A DNA stretch of 36,402 nucleotides from positions 1-36,402 of the forward strand of contig CAMBUJ010000012.1 in the NCBI GenBank assembly GCA_945871005.1. The letters run 5' to 3'. Each line of letters begins with the position of its first letter. Within the stretch, counting starts at the first letter, position 1. The stretch is from Opitutus sp. GAS368 (GTDB taxonomy: Bacteria > Verrucomicrobiota > Verrucomicrobiia > Opitutales > Opitutaceae). Below, one piece after another: positions 9,175 through 17,639 of this stretch. The position numbers were made by a program, and so were the translations under genes. The notes under the pieces are model-generated. The model was not told the origin of the DNA and did no database searches. It saw only the letters and a program-made list of their open reading frames with translations.

Positions 9175-12099
9175 TCAGCCCCGGTGGCGGGCGAAGAGCA
9201 GGCCGGCGGGGAGCCGGTCGCCCGCCAGGGCTTGCAGTTCGGCAGTTTCATCCGAGGCGACAACCGCGCGGACGCAGTCGAGTTGGGCGGCCGTCGCGCC
9301 CCACCGACCGAGCAAAGCCAAGGCTGCGGCTTGGTCTGCGGGTAAAGCGTCAAGGGTGCGTTCGCCGGTACAACGCACGGCTTGGGTCAGCGCGGCGCAA
9401 CCAGCCGGGCCGTGCGGCCCGAGTTTGAGTCCACCCAGGGCGGCGAGCAGTTCAGCCAAAATCGCCGGGGGCAGCACGTCGGCCGGATCGCCCGAAAGCG
9501 AACGGCGCGCGCAAAGCCGACCGAGGGCCCAAAGCCAGGCTTCAAGCTGGCCGGGGGCGGTCGCCACCACGCGCGGTAAACGGGTCAGAAGGCGGCGGGT
9601 AAACTCCAGCCGTGTCGCTTGGGGCAGACGCTCCAAAGTCGCGGCGGCACGTATCAGTTCGGCGGGCACCTCGGCCGCACGCAGCTGGTTTTCCCAACGG
9701 CGCCACAACACCAGTTGGCGGGAGGCGTCGAGTCCGCCGGCGACGCGGCGCCACAGAATCCACTCCTGCGTTTGCACACGCGAATCGCGCGGGTAGGCCA
9801 GCCCGAGTTCGCGCACCCACCAGAGTTCGTTCAGGCGAGCCTCATCGAGAGGCCAACCGCAACCGGGACGCAGGCAATATCCCGCCAGGCTCAGCCAAAC
9901 GGCCTCGTGATCGGGCGAGCGCTGGCGCCGGGTGAGCGTGGCGGCCAGCGCGGGCCAGAGACCGCGCAGAGTGGCGGGCGACCAGTCGGCGCGCGGCTGG
10001 CCCAGCAGGCGTTCAAGCTCCGGCAGCAAAGCACGTGGCGCGACCGGCGCGACGACGACGGTCGATGCGGACGCGGCTGCCGCTGCAGGAGTTTTGGCGG
10101 ACACAACGGGCGCGGCAAAGAGCGCTTCGATCGCCGCGAGCGCGGCCGGAAGCGCGGAAGAGACGGGGAGCGAACTGGAGAAGGCGGCCGAAGGCGGGGA
10201 GTTAAGTGCGGGATTGGCGGGACGGCTCGCTTCGGCTTGGGCGCGCAAAGGAAACCGAAGGTCCCAGGCTTCGGGATAACCCGGGAGCGGATTAAGCGGA
10301 AGGCAGCGCACCCGGAGCAGGCCAACGGCATTAAGCGAGGCTTCGAGAGCCACGGGGAGAACACCGTTGGCGGGCAGCGGCGCGCCGGGGGGGATTTGCA
10401 AAATCGCCGTGAGTTCGGGCAAAGCGGTGTGCACGGCACTGGCGGGCCGGACCTCGCCGGGGCGTTCGGCGTCGGGGCGGGCGGAGGAATACAACCGAAA
10501 GGAAATCGGCTGATTAACGCGCGCCAACAACCCCGGCGGGGCCACCCGAACCGGGTGGTCGAGCGGCGTACCGTGTGGGAGTACGCAGAGCAGCGAGGCG
10601 CTGGACTGCCGCGTCATGGCGGTTTCGATCCAGAAGGCGTGGGCGGCATGGCTGGCGATGAGCGGGGCCCCACGCCGGAGTTGCGCGCCAAACCACGCTG
10701 CGCCGAGAGCCACGGCTTGGTCGGGGCGCGGGTTGTCGAGCTCGACGACCGGGTGGCCTTGCCAGGCGCCCAGCAGGCCGGTGAGGCGTTCGCGCAAGAA
10801 AGCGGGGGCCAGCGTGCCTCCGTTATAAAGTACGGCATCGACGCGATGCCCGCGTAGAAAGGCGGCGAGATGCCGGGTGATCGCGGAGTCGGGGGCGTAA
10901 GGCAGCCCGAGTTCGCGCAGGCCACTGGCGGGGCGGAGCGGGTTGGCGTCGGCGGCGCAGGCCGGGAAAAACCCATCGAGCACCCGCGCGCGCACTGCGG
11001 CCGGCTCCAGCGTGAGCGAGCGTGTGGAGCCCCACAAGCCGCCGCCGGGGAAGGTTACGGCAAAGGTATGCGGAGTGTTGTCGTCGGAAGCGCGGGCGAG
11101 GATCGCTTCTTTGGCCTCGCGGGCCGCCGCAACCAGTCCGGGCCAAGCACGGGCATCCTGCGGGCCGCCGAGCAGGGTTTCGATGTGATGCGCCAGGGCG
11201 GCGTCGATGTTGTCGCCACCGAGCAGAAGATGCTCCCCGACCGCGATGCGCTCCAGCACGGGCAGTGCGCTGGCGGCAGTGGGATCGGCCAGTCGGGCGG
11301 TGAACAAACTAAAATCCGAGGTGCCGCCACCGAGGTCGCAAACGAGTAAGTGAAACGCCTGCGATGCAGCAGCAGGTTGGCCGGTGACTTCGGCGTGCAG
11401 GTGTTGTTCAAGCCAACGCTGAAGTCCGGCGGGGCCACCGTGGCGGGCGAGCCAATCGTAGAAAACCGCCTGAGGTTCTTCGAGCAGGCGCACGCTTGCA
11501 GGCAGGCCGGCTTCGCGGGCGGCAGCGAGGGTCAGTTCCTGGGCGTCGGGCGCAAAGGAAGCGGGCACCGTCAGAATAACGTGCGGCGGCGGCTCGGCGG
11601 TGGTGTTAACCGCAGCGGTAAGATAGGGCTGGGCGCTGGCCCAAATTTGCCGCAACAGCAGGGCCGAGGCGCCCACCGGAGAGAGCCGTTCGGCTTCGGG
11701 GATTTCGCTGCTTCCCCAGGGCAAAATCAGCCTGGTGCGATCAACGAGACGGTGCCCAAGCCAGGACTTGGCGGCGTGGATCACGCGACCGGGAGTCCGC
11801 GAGGCGGCGCGGCGGGCGAGGTAACCGGGCACGGGGGCCGCACCGAGGTTCACGCGCTCGTCGGGACGGGGGTGATACAGAAAGGACGGCAGCAGCTCGG
11901 CGGCTAAGGTGGTGCCCCCCTCCTCGGGCTGGACGATCGGCACGATCTGCGGGGAGCAAGCAGCCCCGTCCGGCCCGACGGAAACGAGGGCGAGAGCGCA
12001 GTTACTCGTACCCAGATCGATGCCGATGCTCAGCGGGCAAGGCGACGGAGGCGCGGCGGAAGTGGAGGCGGAATCAGGCACGGGTGAGCGCGGGCTCAA
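9175..12099 (-). CDS. Large Hsp70-family protein with DUF3731-like C-terminal domain
   Basis: A 974-residue cytosolic Hsp70-like ATPase. The nucleotide-binding domain spans about 24-500: phosphate 1 loop GIDLGTSN (26-33), AAKSWLG with a lysine in the region of DnaK K70 (inferred), ILTVPASF, LLEEPQAVFYDW, phosphate 2 VCDLGGGTSDFS (from 253), and YNGG (425-428) in place of DnaK's GGS-type adenosine motif. A beta-rich, substrate-domain-like stretch runs to about 625. An Ala/Pro/Ser linker (about 625-690) leads to a helical domain from 694 with WLSLAGYCLRPGCGWPLDE and ILWRRVAGGL, which I recognise as DUF3731. There is no canonical helical lid or EEVD-type tail. The start is TTG 12099, its first bases overlapping the TGA of the upstream Hsp70; GTG 12081 is an alternative. 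Substrate unknown. Confidence 0.9.
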   Translation of the reverse strand: MSPRSPVPDSASTSAAPPSPCPLSIGIDLGTSNCALALVSVGPDGAACSPQIVPIVQPEEGGTTLAAELLPSFLYHPRPDERVNLGAAPVPGYLARRAASRTPGRVIHAAKSWLGHRLVDRTRLILPWGSSEIPEAERLSPVGASALLLRQIWASAQPYLTAAVNTTAEPPPHVILTVPASFAPDAQELTLAAAREAGLPASVRLLEEPQAVFYDWLARHGGPAGLQRWLEQHLHAEVTGQPAAASQAFHLLVCDLGGGTSDFSLFTARLADPTAASALPVLERIAVGEHLLLGGDNIDAALAHHIETLLGGPQDARAWPGLVAAAREAKEAILARASDDNTPHTFAVTFPGGGLWGSTRSLTLEPAAVRARVLDGFFPACAADANPLRPASGLRELGLPYAPDSAITRHLAAFLRGHRVDAVLYNGGTLAPAFLRERLTGLLGAWQGHPVVELDNPRPDQAVALGAAWFGAQLRRGAPLIASHAAHAFWIETAMTRQSSASLLCVLPHGTPLDHPVRVAPPGLLARVNQPISFRLYSSARPDAERPGEVRPASAVHTALPELTAILQIPPGAPLPANGVLPVALEASLNAVGLLRVRCLPLNPLPGYPEAWDLRFPLRAQAEASRPANPALNSPPSAAFSSSLPVSSALPAALAAIEALFAAPVVSAKTPAAAAASASTVVVAPVAPRALLPELERLLGQPRADWSPATLRGLWPALAATLTRRQRSPDHEAVWLSLAGYCLRPGCGWPLDEARLNELWWVRELGLAYPRDSRVQTQEWILWRRVAGGLDASRQLVLWRRWENQLRAAEVPAELIRAAATLERLPQATRLEFTRRLLTRLPRVVATAPGQLEAWLWALGRLCARRSLSGDPADVLPPAILAELLAALGGLKLGPHGPAGCAALTQAVRCTGERTLDALPADQAAALALLGRWGATAAQLDCVRAVVASDETAELQALAGDRLPAGLLFARHRG

Positions 12100-13931
12100 G
12101 CGGTGCGGACCTTAAATTCGAGCCGCCAGGTGCGGTCGGTCTCGGCGTGGCGAAGGTGAAGTTCCAGTACGCCGAGCTCATTGACCCGGGAAACCAGCCG
12201 CACCGGGATGACGTCGCCCTCGGCAAGACCTTCGCCGGGGGGCAGGACGGTCTCGACGCGGGCGGTTTCTTCCAAGTCGCGCAGCGCGTCGGGGACGAGT
12301 GAGCCGGTCTGGTCGCCGGCGCGTGCAGTGGTGCTAAAGAGGCGGAACTCGACAGGTTCGCCCACCACGAGGCCGAACTCACGCTCGGCGAGGGTGGCGC
12401 TGGTGCCTTCCTCCATGCCCTGGGGCGCAACACAGAGGGCTTTGATCACCGGCTTGAGCCCGGGCACGGCGAGCACGGTGGATTCGAGACCGACGTAGTA
12501 GGATCGGGCGGTGCCCGCACGAATGCGCACGCCGGCGCCTGAGTTGAGCAGACGACCGTAAGCGGCGGCCCCGCGGGCGACCGCCAGATCGTAGTCGGCC
12601 CCGGCGAGCTCGACGGGCGCAGCGCCGAACCAACCCGAAAGCAAATCGAGCACGCGGCGGCGCATGGGGGCGGCTTTGAAGACCCCGCCATTGAACAACA
12701 CATGGGTCGGCCGCAGCAGCCCGTGGGCGCTGGCGGCAAGGGCGTTGGCCACGCGTGCCTGTAAGTCAGCCGAGGCGGCGATGTTCTGGTGACTACGCTG
12801 AAGGAAGCGGGCCAGATGACGGCTCAGCGCGGGATCGGCGGCGTAATTCAGGCCCAATTCACGCAGGCCACCCGCGCTGCGCCCGGCAGGGAATTCCGTG
12901 GGTGCTGTCAGGGGCAAAAAGCCGTCGAGCGCGATCGCTTCGAGCAGGGAGCGTTCAAGGCGCGTGGACACCGTGCTGGCAAAAAGCCGGGCGCTGCGCG
13001 TCGGCACGGCCACGGGCACGCCGGGCAGCGCGGGGTCGTTAAAGATCGCTTCCTTGGCGTCACGCGCGGCCTGCACGAGGGCGAGAAACTGCCACTCATC
13101 CACCGAGTGGCCGGCGTCCTCGAGTTGACTGCGCAGGGCGTGGGCCAGCGCCAAGTCGAGGTTGTCGCCACCGAGCAAAATGTGTTCACCCACGCTAATG
13201 CGATCGAGGGCCAGGGCGCCCGCGTTTTCACCGACCGCGATCAGGCTGAAATCGGCGGTGCCTCCGCCGACGTCGCAAACGAGCACGATATTGCCGGGGC
13301 GCACGTGGCTGCGCCAGTCGGTCCCGGCCGTTTCCAGCCAGGCGTAGAAGGCGGCGAGGGGCTCTTCGAGCAGGAGCGGTTCGGCAAAACCGGCACGACT
13401 GGCGGCGTCGCGGGTGAGGTTGCGGGCGGCCTCGTCGAAGGAGGCGGGCACGGTGATCACGACGCGGGTATCAGCCCAATTAAGCGCGTCGGCGTGGCTC
13501 ACCGCCGCGCGCAGGTGGGTGAGGAAACAAGTCGTGGCCGCGAGAGGGGAAACCTTTTCGGCCGCGGGGACGGCCGTGGATTGCCAAGGCAGGATGGCCG
13601 CGGTGCGGTCAACACGCGCGTTGCATAACCAGGATTTCGCGGAGGTAACGAGCCGGTCGGGCGCGAGGGCGCCGCGGCTGCGGGCGAAACGACCGACCAC
13701 CGGAGCGTCTTTACCTGCGGTCCAAGGCAAGGTAAAGGAGCCGGGCGCTTGTTCGTCGGGATGCGGGAGATACAGGGCGGAGGGCAGCAGCGGAAGCTCC
13801 TCGATTGCCCCGGGCCCCGCGGATTGAACCAGCGGCACAATGCGCGCGGGGGCCGGGCCGGTGACCAAGGCGGCGGCGGAATTACTGGTACCCAGGTCGA
13901 TGCCAAGAGCGAGGGAGCAAGCGGTGTCCAT
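12096..13931 (-). CDS. Short Hsp70-family protein
   Basis: A 611-residue Hsp70-like ATPase, paralogous to the next gene. It has GIDLGTSN (10-17), SAKSWLC, VITVPASF, LLLEEPLAAFYAW, VCDVGGGTADFS (218-229) and FNGG (413-416). After a nucleotide-binding domain of about 460 residues there is only a short beta-rich C-terminal part ending EFKVRTA, so the helical lid of DnaK is missing. No DnaJ or GrpE gene lies in the window. It is 54 bases downstream of the DUF2760 gene and overlaps the large Hsp70 gene at TTGA, which implies co-translation and probably a complex. The order DUF2760, short Hsp70, long Hsp70 occurs in other bacteria as I recall the family, but the function is unassigned. Confidence 0.92.
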   Translation of the reverse strand: MDTACSLALGIDLGTSNSAAALVTGPAPARIVPLVQSAGPGAIEELPLLPSALYLPHPDEQAPGSFTLPWTAGKDAPVVGRFARSRGALAPDRLVTSAKSWLCNARVDRTAAILPWQSTAVPAAEKVSPLAATTCFLTHLRAAVSHADALNWADTRVVITVPASFDEAARNLTRDAASRAGFAEPLLLEEPLAAFYAWLETAGTDWRSHVRPGNIVLVCDVGGGTADFSLIAVGENAGALALDRISVGEHILLGGDNLDLALAHALRSQLEDAGHSVDEWQFLALVQAARDAKEAIFNDPALPGVPVAVPTRSARLFASTVSTRLERSLLEAIALDGFLPLTAPTEFPAGRSAGGLRELGLNYAADPALSRHLARFLQRSHQNIAASADLQARVANALAASAHGLLRPTHVLFNGGVFKAAPMRRRVLDLLSGWFGAAPVELAGADYDLAVARGAAAYGRLLNSGAGVRIRAGTARSYYVGLESTVLAVPGLKPVIKALCVAPQGMEEGTSATLAEREFGLVVGEPVEFRLFSTTARAGDQTGSLVPDALRDLEETARVETVLPPGEGLAEGDVIPVRLVSRVNELGVLELHLRHAETDRTWRLEFKVRTA

Positions 13932-13985
13932 GTGAAGGGCGATGAGCGATGAAGCAGATATTTAAACGCGGCGGGCGGGAGTGGA

Positions 13986-14684
13986 TTAGCGGAGCTCGAT
14001 TTCCGCGGGAGCGACAATGCCGCTGTGCGCCTGGGTGGGATCGCTGGCGTGTGGCAGTTTCACCGCAGCGGTGTTGCGCCACCCCCGATGGAGCAGTTTA
14101 CCGGTGAACGGAGGCTCACCTGCAACCCGGCCCAAGAGGCGATAGGCCTCAGGGTCAAACCCGGGCGCCAGCGTAACCGCTGCACCTTCCTCGGCGGAGT
14201 GCAGGGGCTGGAGGGTGAAGGCGCTTTGCAACGCGGCGCGGCAGCCGGTGTGAACCACGCGGGCAACCGCAGCGACCTGCGCATCCGGCACGGTGCGGAT
14301 GTCCTCCATCGCGAAGTCGAGGAGGCGGCCTTGCTCTTGCAGTTTGGCGAGCAGGCGCAGGGCGCCCCCATCGGCGATTAGGATCGGATCGAAGCAGGGC
14401 GGGGCCGGCTGAGCGGGAATCGGCGCGGGGGGCACGGGGGGCGCGGGGCGCGTTGCCTCCGGCGCGGGCGAAGGAGCGGGTAATGGAGGCGTGGGCACGG
14501 CCGAAGGACGGCGCAGAAAAACTGAGGTGACCGCCAAAACCGAGATCGCGAAGGCCGAGAAACTGGCGCCGCGCAGGGGATCGTCGGCCTGCTGCCAGAG
14601 CCAAAGGCCTAGCCCGGCACTGAGCGCCGAAGCGGTGAGTGATAACACGGTGCTAACTGGGGAACCAGAGGAACGCATGGACAT
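13986..14684 (-). CDS. DUF2760 membrane-anchored protein
   Basis: A 232-residue protein with two N-terminal hydrophobic segments (about 10-30 and 39-57), a proline-rich linker (about 60-97), and a C-terminal domain I recognise as DUF2760: LLAKLQEQGRLLDF, EDIRTVPDAQVAAVARVVH, TGCRAALQ, PPFTGKLLHRGWR, and a tail ending APAEIELR. A two-helix hairpin would leave both ends, including the domain, in the cytoplasm, so it could tether the two Hsp70s to the inner membrane; that is an inference. It is the first gene of the three-gene cassette. Start ATG 14684 or ATG 14678 two codons later; neither has a Shine-Dalgarno. Function unknown. Confidence 0.88.
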   Translation of the reverse strand: MSMRSSGSPVSTVLSLTASALSAGLGLWLWQQADDPLRGASFSAFAISVLAVTSVFLRRPSAVPTPPLPAPSPAPEATRPAPPVPPAPIPAQPAPPCFDPILIADGGALRLLAKLQEQGRLLDFAMEDIRTVPDAQVAAVARVVHTGCRAALQSAFTLQPLHSAEEGAAVTLAPGFDPEAYRLLGRVAGEPPFTGKLLHRGWRNTAAVKLPHASDPTQAHSGIVAPAEIELR

Positions 14685-14781
14685 ACAGGGCCCAAGACAA
14701 CGAGCGCGGCAGTAAAGTTCACTCTAAAAATAAACCCGGAGCCGATGCCGCTCTTTTCCGCCGTGAAAGGGGCGGCAGCCC

Positions 14782-14806
14782 GTAGACCAAGCACGTGTCG
14801 GCCTAC
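14782..14806. repeat. Imperfect GTAG...CTAC palindrome
   Basis: GTAGACCAAGCAC faces GTGTCGGCCTAC; the ends and the CAC/GTG centre pair, with mismatches and a bulge between. The right arm contains the TAG stop of the M23 peptidase gene, just as the 1575-1605 palindrome contains the pgl stop. It may be a REP-like element or a weak transcription end. No T-tract follows. Confidence 0.35.
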
Positions 14807-15825
14807 CGCAACCCCAGCACCAGCTGCAGCATCGTCTCCAAATCACGCCCCGGCTGGTATTGGCCGCGCTTAAGTACCGCGATCGACTTGCAGCGACAGC
14901 GCCGCAACGCCTCGGCATCAACCTCCGAAAACCGCACCTCGTCAGCCCGGTAGCCAATCACATCCACGGAGGAAAGGGGCTTCCAAGCATACGGCAGGCC
15001 AGTGGCGCTTACCTTGATTTCCCAGCCCGCCACGCCCCCCAACGGGATCTCGGCAGTGAGTAACTGAGGATAACGCTGCACCAAATCAGGAACCACTTTA
15101 GTGGCGACGCGAACACGGGCCACCAGAGGAAGCTGAGCGAAATAATCGACCAAACCTGTTACCCGGCGGGCACGGAACTGGGTGAAAAAATCCAGGGCAT
15201 CAATGCCCATCAAGTTCATCCCGTTGTAAAGCCCCTGCTCGTTGCGACTGCCGAACTTTTTCCAGGCGTACCACGACTGAAACTGCCGGGTGAGCATCAG
15301 CCCGATCTCAAAATGCAAATGCGCGCGGTCCCGGGGAATCGTACCCCCGCCTGAGGTGCGCCCCATGGTGGCGATCACCTGCCCGGCCTTGACCGCATCG
15401 CCCGCTTTTATGCCCGGGACGACGGCGCTTAAGTGGGCGTAGAGGCTGTAAACCGGGGGCTGCACCTCCGCATGCTCGATCACGATGTACCGGCCGTAAT
15501 TACTCTCCCCGGCGCGGTTATTAATGTGGCGCACCACACCCGGCATGGCGGCTAAGATGTCGTCAATGGATTCACCACGAGCATCGCGTTTAATCGGCTT
15601 TAAATCCAGGCCCTCGTGGAACTGGTGCCCGCCACTGCGGGCGCAGCCAAACAAACCCGAGGCCGGATCACCCGAGGCGGTGGCTTGTACGTAGGTTTCG
15701 ATCGGCTTGCCCTCCGCGTAGGCCGTGTTCGGCGTCGGCCAAACCAACTCCAACCGCGGTTCGCCAGCCCACAGCCAAGCAGGAGCGAGGATCGGCAACC
15801 ACCAACTCAGACGAGACCGCTTCAC
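14803..15825 (-). CDS. M23 family metallopeptidase, exported
   Basis: A 340-residue protein with an N-terminal signal peptide (MKRSRLSWW..., likely cut near WAG, residues 19-21). It has a LytM-type zinc peptidase domain: H70-xxx-D74 within GGHQFHEGLDLKP, YSLYAHLS, AGQVIATMGRTSGGG, and H169-L-H171-F-E. The ligand set H70, D74, H171 is complete, so an active peptidoglycan endopeptidase in the periplasm is likely. The C-terminal 130 residues after the domain are not recognised. It starts with GTG only 3 bases after the stop of the lipoprotein gene, implying co-translation. The TAG stop is inside the palindrome at 14782-14806. Confidence 0.9.
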   Translation of the reverse strand: MKRSRLSWWLPILAPAWLWAGEPRLELVWPTPNTAYAEGKPIETYVQATASGDPASGLFGCARSGGHQFHEGLDLKPIKRDARGESIDDILAAMPGVVRHINNRAGESNYGRYIVIEHAEVQPPVYSLYAHLSAVVPGIKAGDAVKAGQVIATMGRTSGGGTIPRDRAHLHFEIGLMLTRQFQSWYAWKKFGSRNEQGLYNGMNLMGIDALDFFTQFRARRVTGLVDYFAQLPLVARVRVATKVVPDLVQRYPQLLTAEIPLGGVAGWEIKVSATGLPYAWKPLSSVDVIGYRADEVRFSEVDAEALRRCRCKSIAVLKRGQYQPGRDLETMLQLVLGLR

Positions 15826-15828
15826 GTG

Positions 15829-16335
15829 TTATTTAGCCTTGGCGATTTTCTTCTGCAGCTCGACCGAGGTGCCGTCCAAGTTCTTAACCAACTCGGGCAA
15901 CATTTCATCGGGTAAAGCGGCGAATACCGCGATCGACCCAGTGTTAAATGCTCCATCAATCACCCGCGCCCCAACCGGTTTGTCGTTGATGAAAAGAACC
16001 AAGCGCTTCCCCTGATTGTTGCCGGTGACTCGATACACATCCCGCGCCGCATCGGCGGTCAGACTGAACACCAAAAATTTACCGAGATCCGACTGGGCCA
16101 AGGACACTCCCGTGTAATCAAACTCAGTGACGATGGGCTTCGCGTTCACCGCAATCTGCACGCCACTGATCGGTAGGGTAACGGTGGCGAAAGCTTCCCG
16201 TTCATTGGCCTCGATCAAAAACCGCGCCACCGTGGTGTCGTAGTCTTTTTTCTTGCTGGACGTATTGCAGCCGACCACCGCCCACAAGGAGCCGAGTGTG
16301 ATGATCACGGAGAGAAACCGAACGGAAATTTTCAT
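15829..16335 (-). CDS. Putative lipoprotein with SecD-head-like region
   Basis: A 168-residue protein with a lipoprotein signal: positively charged start, hydrophobic run, and a lipobox-like VVGC with the cysteine at 23, followed by a Ser/Lys-rich linker. The segment LGKFLVFSLTADAARDVYRVT, LVLFINDKPVGARVIDGAF and the tail DEMLPELVKNL resembles the SecD P1-head/translocase pattern, in which a beta strand is followed by I..G...I.G.F....A..L. That likeness is by eye only. It is directly upstream of the M23 gene, with a 3-base gap, so the two products probably act together in the envelope. Confidence 0.75.
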   Translation of the reverse strand: MKISVRFLSVIITLGSLWAVVGCNTSSKKKDYDTTVARFLIEANEREAFATVTLPISGVQIAVNAKPIVTEFDYTGVSLAQSDLGKFLVFSLTADAARDVYRVTGNNQGKRLVLFINDKPVGARVIDGAFNTGSIAVFAALPDEMLPELVKNLDGTSVELQKKIAKAK

Positions 16336-16394
16336 AAGATAAAGAGGCTTTGGTCTTAAGTGCTGTGGGTTGCAAGGAGCGACCTGCTATACGG

Positions 16395-17582
16395 TTACTT
16401 TGTGGCCGGATCGGCGAAGGCGTCCATTATCTCCGCGCCCACCGTGTCCGCGATGATCCGGCCTCGCGGGGTCAGCCGGAGATGACCGTCGACCACTTCA
16501 GCCACCGCCGCGTCCTGCAGCCGACTGATCTGAACCTCAACTTCGGGCCACGGCGCGGAGGGAAAACGCCCGCGCAACTCGGCCAGATTCACCCCGGCGT
16601 TCATGCGTAGGCCAAAGATGAGCGCATCCTCGGCGAGCAACGCCGGGGTCAACACGACGCGATCCTCGGTGACCCGTTCGCCCAAGCCGAGGCGGAACTG
16701 CCATTTGTCCAGATCAGCCACATTGCCCCCGCGAACCCCTGCATGCTGGGAGGCCGCCGAAGGCCCGAGCCCGACCCATTCGTGCATGCGCCACGTATTC
16801 AGATTGTGTAGGCAGGCATGGCCGGGACGGGCGAAATTGGACACCTCGTATTGCCCGTAGCCGGCCGCCGCCAAGCTCGCCCAGGTGGTTTCATAGAGCC
16901 GGGCTTCATGCTCCACATCCAACTTCACCTGCCCCTTGGACAGTTTCACCCACAGCTTGGTGTCCTCCTCGAAAGTCAGGCAGTAGGTTGAAAGATGATC
17001 CGGAGCTAGGGCCAACGCCTCGCCCAAATCGGCGAGCCACGCCGCCTCGTCCTGTCCGGGCAGGGCAAACATCATATCAATATTCACGCTGGCGAAATCC
17101 GCCGCGCGGATGCGTTCGTAAGCGCGGAACACCTGCTCACGGGTATGTTGCCGACCAAGTCCATCGAGCAACGTCGGCTGAAAAGATTGCGCCCCCATCG
17201 AGATGCGCGTCACCCCGATCTCCTTGAGCGCGGCCAAACGGGCTTCGGTAACCGATGCGGGCGCCATTTCCACGGTCCACTCCCGTAATCCGCCGCCCAA
17301 GCGCGTGTGCACGATGCTACCGAGTGCGCGGATATCTTTGGGCGAAAGTAGTCCAGGCGTTCCCCCGCCCCAAAACACCGTTTCCACGCTGCGCGCGTCC
17401 CAGCGAACTAGGTCGGCTTCGCGGGCAATACTTTGCAGGTAGCGGCTGATGCCGTCTGCGGTGGGTGCGGTCTGGTAAAACGCGCAAAAATCACAGGTGG
17501 AGGCACAAAACGGCACATGCACATAAAGACCCAACGGATCGGTGCGATCGACTCGGGCCGCTTGGTGATTGATTTCGCTCAT
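16395..17582 (-). CDS. hemW: HemW-like radical SAM heme chaperone
   Basis: A 395-residue radical SAM protein. ATG 17582 is preferred to an upstream TTG at 17618 because it starts just before the conserved LGLYVHVPFC. The cluster motif is C26-xxx-C30-xx-C33 (CASTCDFC), followed by AFY instead of the extra cysteine of HemN, so it belongs to HemW rather than oxygen-independent coproporphyrinogen oxidase HemN. GGGTPGLL, ISMGAQSF, NIDMMFALPGQ and YEVSNFARPG are all family marks. HemW binds heme and delivers it to respiratory enzymes. It is divergent from the TIG lipoprotein gene, 57 bases away. Confidence 0.93.
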   Translation of the reverse strand: MSEINHQAARVDRTDPLGLYVHVPFCASTCDFCAFYQTAPTADGISRYLQSIAREADLVRWDARSVETVFWGGGTPGLLSPKDIRALGSIVHTRLGGGLREWTVEMAPASVTEARLAALKEIGVTRISMGAQSFQPTLLDGLGRQHTREQVFRAYERIRAADFASVNIDMMFALPGQDEAAWLADLGEALALAPDHLSTYCLTFEEDTKLWVKLSKGQVKLDVEHEARLYETTWASLAAAGYGQYEVSNFARPGHACLHNLNTWRMHEWVGLGPSAASQHAGVRGGNVADLDKWQFRLGLGERVTEDRVVLTPALLAEDALIFGLRMNAGVNLAELRGRFPSAPWPEVEVQISRLQDAAVAEVVDGHLRLTPRGRIIADTVGAEIMDAFADPATK

Positions 17583-17639
17583 TGCCAAGATCAGGCGTTT
17601 CTGTTGCCTAACCAACAACTTTTAAATCACAAAATCCCA

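Noticed and set aside
9619-10857. 412-codon plus-strand open frame opposite the large Hsp70 gene
   Set aside because: Its product is Arg/Gly-rich with no recognisable domain, and the opposite strand carries DUF3731-like and Hsp70 sequence.
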